Assembly (NCBI GenBank): GCA_024401475.1
Contig: JAKSKZ010000006.1
Location: 1-64,000, forward strand
Reading direction: 5' to 3'
Origin: Paludibacteraceae bacterium
GTDB taxonomy: Bacteria; Bacteroidota; Bacteroidia; Bacteroidales; Paludibacteraceae
Length of the DNA stretch: 64,000 nt
In this document: positions 61,702 to 64,000 of the stretch, in pieces
Position numbering within the stretch: position 1 is the first letter of the stretch
Layout of the letters: each line of letters begins with the position of its first letter
The notes under the pieces: generated by a model
Databases searched by the model: none
What the model was told of the DNA's origin: nothing
What the model saw: only the letters and a program-made list of their open reading frames with translations
Program-made: the position numbers and the translations under genes

Positions 61702-61835
61702 CATACACAGAAGGGGCATTCTTGCATGACGAAGTTGGAATGTCCATTTTTTACATATCCCTTTGTTCGCAAAATAATAACTTAGCACCCGCAATTATCG
61801 AAAAGAGGTAATAAAAACATCAAATACAAACAAAT

Positions 61836-62423
61836 ATGGAACAGAAATTTTGCCAGAGCTGTGGAATGCCGCTCACAGAAGAGATTCTCGGCACTAACGC
61901 CGATGGTACAAAGAACGAAGAGTATTGCATCTACTGTTATAAGGACGGCGCTTTCACGGGTGATTTCACAATGGAACAGATGGCTGAGTATTGCTCAATG
62001 TTCGTGGCGGAATACAACAAGAACACAGGCAAGAATCTCACTGCTTGTGAGTATAAAGAGGAACTGCTGACGTATTTCCCAACACTCAAGCGTTGGAATG
62101 GCGACGATGCAAACCTGCCTCACGCAGATCATCCTCTGAAGAAGGTCTTTATTGAAGACGTGAATGCCCTCGGAATCCCTAACCTTCACGTTGACAATCT
62201 CTATGTTCTGCAAGGTTCGTTCATCAATCAGGCCTACAACATCAATGGCAACGAAGTAAAGTTGCTGGATGACAATGCAATTTATTGGGGTAATCAAGTA
62301 ATGAAAGACGATTCTCGTTGCTATGGCATTGCCTGTTGCGAGCAGTTCATCCTTGTAAGCGAATACGGTAAGGATGGTGCAGATGTGGAACTTGTGATAC
62401 TGAAGAAGCGAAGCAATGAGTAG
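61836..62423 (+). CDS. zinc-ribbon protein with an uncharacterised C-terminal domain
   Basis: The 195-residue protein opens with FCQSCGMPL and YCIYCYKDGAFTGDFTMEQM, the two CxxC knuckles of the putative zinc-ribbon family (PF12674-type), where this N-terminal piece is the whole domain. The remaining 110 residues (YFPTLKRWNGD, FIEDVNALGIPNLHVDNLYVLQGSF) are not recognised and include CYGIACCEQF. Its stop overlaps the ATG of the next frame (ATGAGTAG). It probably travels with the AraC gene upstream. Confidence 0.75.
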   Translation: MEQKFCQSCGMPLTEEILGTNADGTKNEEYCIYCYKDGAFTGDFTMEQMAEYCSMFVAEYNKNTGKNLTACEYKEELLTYFPTLKRWNGDDANLPHADHPLKKVFIEDVNALGIPNLHVDNLYVLQGSFINQAYNINGNEVKLLDDNAIYWGNQVMKDDSRCYGIACCEQFILVSEYGKDGADVELVILKKRSNE

Positions 62424-62658
62424 GTTCAAATTTAACACAATAGCACTCTTTACTACCGATAATCAAAAGATGGTGGACTTCTATTGCAACATCTTTGCCT
62501 TCGTTCGTATGCCATACATACTCGCTCTTGCTATTTTGTGCATAGATGGAATACTTGCCGTTTGTTCTATGCCTCACAATCCGTTTGCGTGGGTTATATT
62601 GGCTTTGGCGGTTGGGTTGGTGTTTACGAATGTTACAAGCGTTCGTGGTCTTGCATAA
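62416..62658 (+). pseudogene. truncated VOC/glyoxalase-like start fused to a membrane segment
   Basis: The 80-codon frame begins FNTIALFTTDNQKMVDFYCNIF, the opening of a vicinal-oxygen-chelate (glyoxalase/bleomycin-resistance) domain, normally 120 or more residues. From about residue 29 it changes to a hydrophobic sequence (PYILALAILCIDGILAVCSM, WVILALAVGLVFTNV) of a different kind. This looks like a deletion joining two unrelated genes near 62500. Confidence 0.5.
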
Positions 62659-62677
62659 CGCTAATAACACAAATACA

Positions 62678-62712
62678 AAAAAAGCGGGAACCCTCAGGAT
62701 TCCCGCTTTTCC
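62678..62712. terminator. bidirectional terminator before the PFOR gene
   Basis: AAAGCGGGAA and TTCCCGCTTT form the stem with T runs on the plus side and A/T-rich flanks on the minus side; it ends the PFOR transcript. Confidence 0.8.
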
Positions 62713-62731
62713 TATTTAGATGAACTGTTTA

Positions 62732-64000
62732 TTAATACTCCATCTTAGTCATACGAACGTATGATTGATAACGTTTCTTAGCCATCTCCTCAGATGCGTT
62801 GAACAACTCTTGAGCTTCAGCAGGGAATTGCTTCATTACAGATGCGTAACGAACCTCACCCTTCAAGAAGTCTTGGAACTTGCTGTAATCAGGCTCCTTA
62901 GAATCCAATGTGAATGGGTTCTTGCCCTCAGCCTCCAATGCAGGGTTGAATCTCCACAAGTGCCAGTAACCGCACTCAACAGCCTTAGCCTCCTCAGCTT
63001 GAGCTTTACCCATACCAGCCTTCAAACCGTGGTTGATACATGGTGCGTATGCGATAACCAATGATGGACCGTCGTATGCCTCAGCCTCCTTGATTGCCTT
63101 CAAGCATTGAGCTTGGTTAGCACCCATAGCGATCTGAGCAACATATACATATCCGTAAGTAGTTGCGATCATACCCAAATCCTTCTTGCGAACTCTCTTA
63201 CCAGATGCAGCGAACTTAGCGATTGCACCAAGAGGAGTAGCCTTAGAAGATTGACCACCTGTATTTGAGTAAACCTCAGTATCCAATACCAAGATGTTGA
63301 CGTTCTTACCAGAAGCGATAACGTGATCCAAACCTCCGTAACCGATATCGTAAGATGCACCGTCACCACCGATGATCCATTGAGAACGCTTAACCATATA
63401 GCCAGTCAACTCTGCCAATTGCTTGCAGTGGTTGCACTTGCTCTTGCCAGCCTCAACCATAGGGATGATCTTCTCTGTGATCTCTTGAGCCTTCTCAGCA
63501 TCGTCCTTGTTCTCCAACCAAGCCTTGAACAACTCCTTAGCCTCAGCTGGAGTGCAGTCTGAAGCGATAGCGTCGTTCATGATAGCCTCGATTCTTGCAC
63601 GCATCTTCTCGTTAGCCAATTCCATACCCAAACCGAACTCGCAGAAGTCCTCGAACAAAGAGTTAGCCCAAGCTGGACCTTGACCCTTCTCGTTAGTAGT
63701 ATAAGGAGTTGATGGAATAGAACCAGAGTAGATAGAAGAACATCCAGTTGCGTTGGCTACGATTTGACGGTTACCGAACAATTGAGAGAGCAACTTAACG
63801 TATGGAGTCTCACCACAACCAGAGCAAGCACCAGAGAACTCGAACAATGGAGTAGCGAATTGAGAATTCTTAGGGTTAGCAGTGATGTCAACCAAACCTT
63901 GCTTGCTTGATACCTTCTTAACACCATATTCCCAGTTTGCAGCCTCAACAGCAGTTGATGCAGCCTCAGGGTCGAATGCAACCATCTTAAGAGCTTGCTT
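62732..64000 (-). CDS. nifJ: pyruvate:ferredoxin (flavodoxin) oxidoreductase, C-terminal part
   Basis: The open frame runs off the right edge of the window, so only about the last 420 residues are present; the normal length is near 1180. The visible part is the TPP-binding domain: FSGACSGCGETPYVKLLSQLFG, ANATGCSSIYSGS, IGGDGASYDIGYGGLDHVIASG, LDTEVYSNTGGQSSKATP, and the C-terminal GYWHLWRFNP. It decarboxylates pyruvate to acetyl-CoA and reduces ferredoxin in anaerobic metabolism. Codon use is strongly biased, implying high expression. A terminator follows. Confidence 0.96.
   Translation of the reverse strand, partial: KQALKMVAFDPEAASTAVEAANWEYGVKKVSSKQGLVDITANPKNSQFATPLFEFSGACSGCGETPYVKLLSQLFGNRQIVANATGCSSIYSGSIPSTPYTTNEKGQGPAWANSLFEDFCEFGLGMELANEKMRARIEAIMNDAIASDCTPAEAKELFKAWLENKDDAEKAQEITEKIIPMVEAGKSKCNHCKQLAELTGYMVKRSQWIIGGDGASYDIGYGGLDHVIASGKNVNILVLDTEVYSNTGGQSSKATPLGAIAKFAASGKRVRKKDLGMIATTYGYVYVAQIAMGANQAQCLKAIKEAEAYDGPSLVIAYAPCINHGLKAGMGKAQAEEAKAVECGYWHLWRFNPALEAEGKNPFTLDSKEPDYSKFQDFLKGEVRYASVMKQFPAEAQELFNASEEMAKKRYQSYVRMTKMEY

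Overview
The window is chromosomal DNA of a member of the order Bacteroidales. The evidence is the promoter grammar (TAnnTTTG -7 boxes in front of many genes, with no Shine-Dalgarno dependence), several surface proteins ending in type IX secretion (T9SS) sorting domains, a FISUMP lipoprotein, a eukaryote-like GlgB, a PheS with a Cys-rich insert, and pyruvate:ferredoxin oxidoreductase. The genus cannot be fixed from the sequence alone. T9SS-exported xylan-type esterases and PFOR suggest an anaerobe that degrades plant fibre.

Layout. 0-2.2 kb: remnant of an IS4-family insertion sequence, then a two-gene ATPase/RloB-like module that looks like an anti-phage system. 2.4-9.1 kb: TPP-riboswitch-controlled thiamine operon thiS, (TenI/ThiE-like)-ThiD-ThiE fusion, thiG, thiC, thiH, thiF. 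9.3-11.7 kb: GH3 lipoprotein. 11.7-17 kb: accessory genes (small unknown protein, AAA ATPase with a regular operator-like array upstream, FISUMP lipoprotein, membrane protein, Sel1-repeat protein). 17-19.8 kb: repeat-rich T9SS type B surface protein. 20.3-29.4 kb: minus-strand housekeeping genes (Nudix, nitroreductase, DsbD, Dabb, then a pcrA-ftsB-hypothetical-kdsB-M16 cluster). 29.6-30.2 kb: three tandem paralogous small RNA units, each with its own promoter and terminator. 30.25-31.3 kb: tyrA behind a Tyr-rich leader peptide and terminator/antiterminator, that is, a tyrosine attenuator. 31.4-34.2 kb: mscL, aspS, ABM-domain protein. 34.25-34.7 kb: a 459-bp non-autonomous element derived from the same IS type as the left edge. 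34.8-37.4 kb: second T9SS type B protein. 37.9-46.8 kb: plus-strand genes yhcH-like, glgB, pheS, bactofilin, lon, hpt, adk and two small unknowns. 47.1-54.8 kb: T9SS type A protein, two identical tRNA-Arg(ACG), BASS transporter, acyl-CoA ligase, DUF389 protein, GNAT, secreted unknown. 55-60.3 kb: two large T9SS-exported carbohydrate esterases (CE6-CBM6-CE1-CBM6 and CE6-CBM6). 60.4-62.7 kb: IS982 deletion remnant, AraC regulator, zinc-ribbon protein and a truncated chimeric ORF, a patch with signs of transfer. 62.7 kb to the end: 3' part of the PFOR gene.

The most notable regulatory findings are the tyrosine attenuator in front of tyrA, the three-copy sRNA array, the 33-bp-spaced triple dyad upstream of the AAA ATPase, and a family of AT-rich inverted-repeat elements at three intergenic sites. 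All assignments rest on reading the sequence and on remembered family features; no database search was run.
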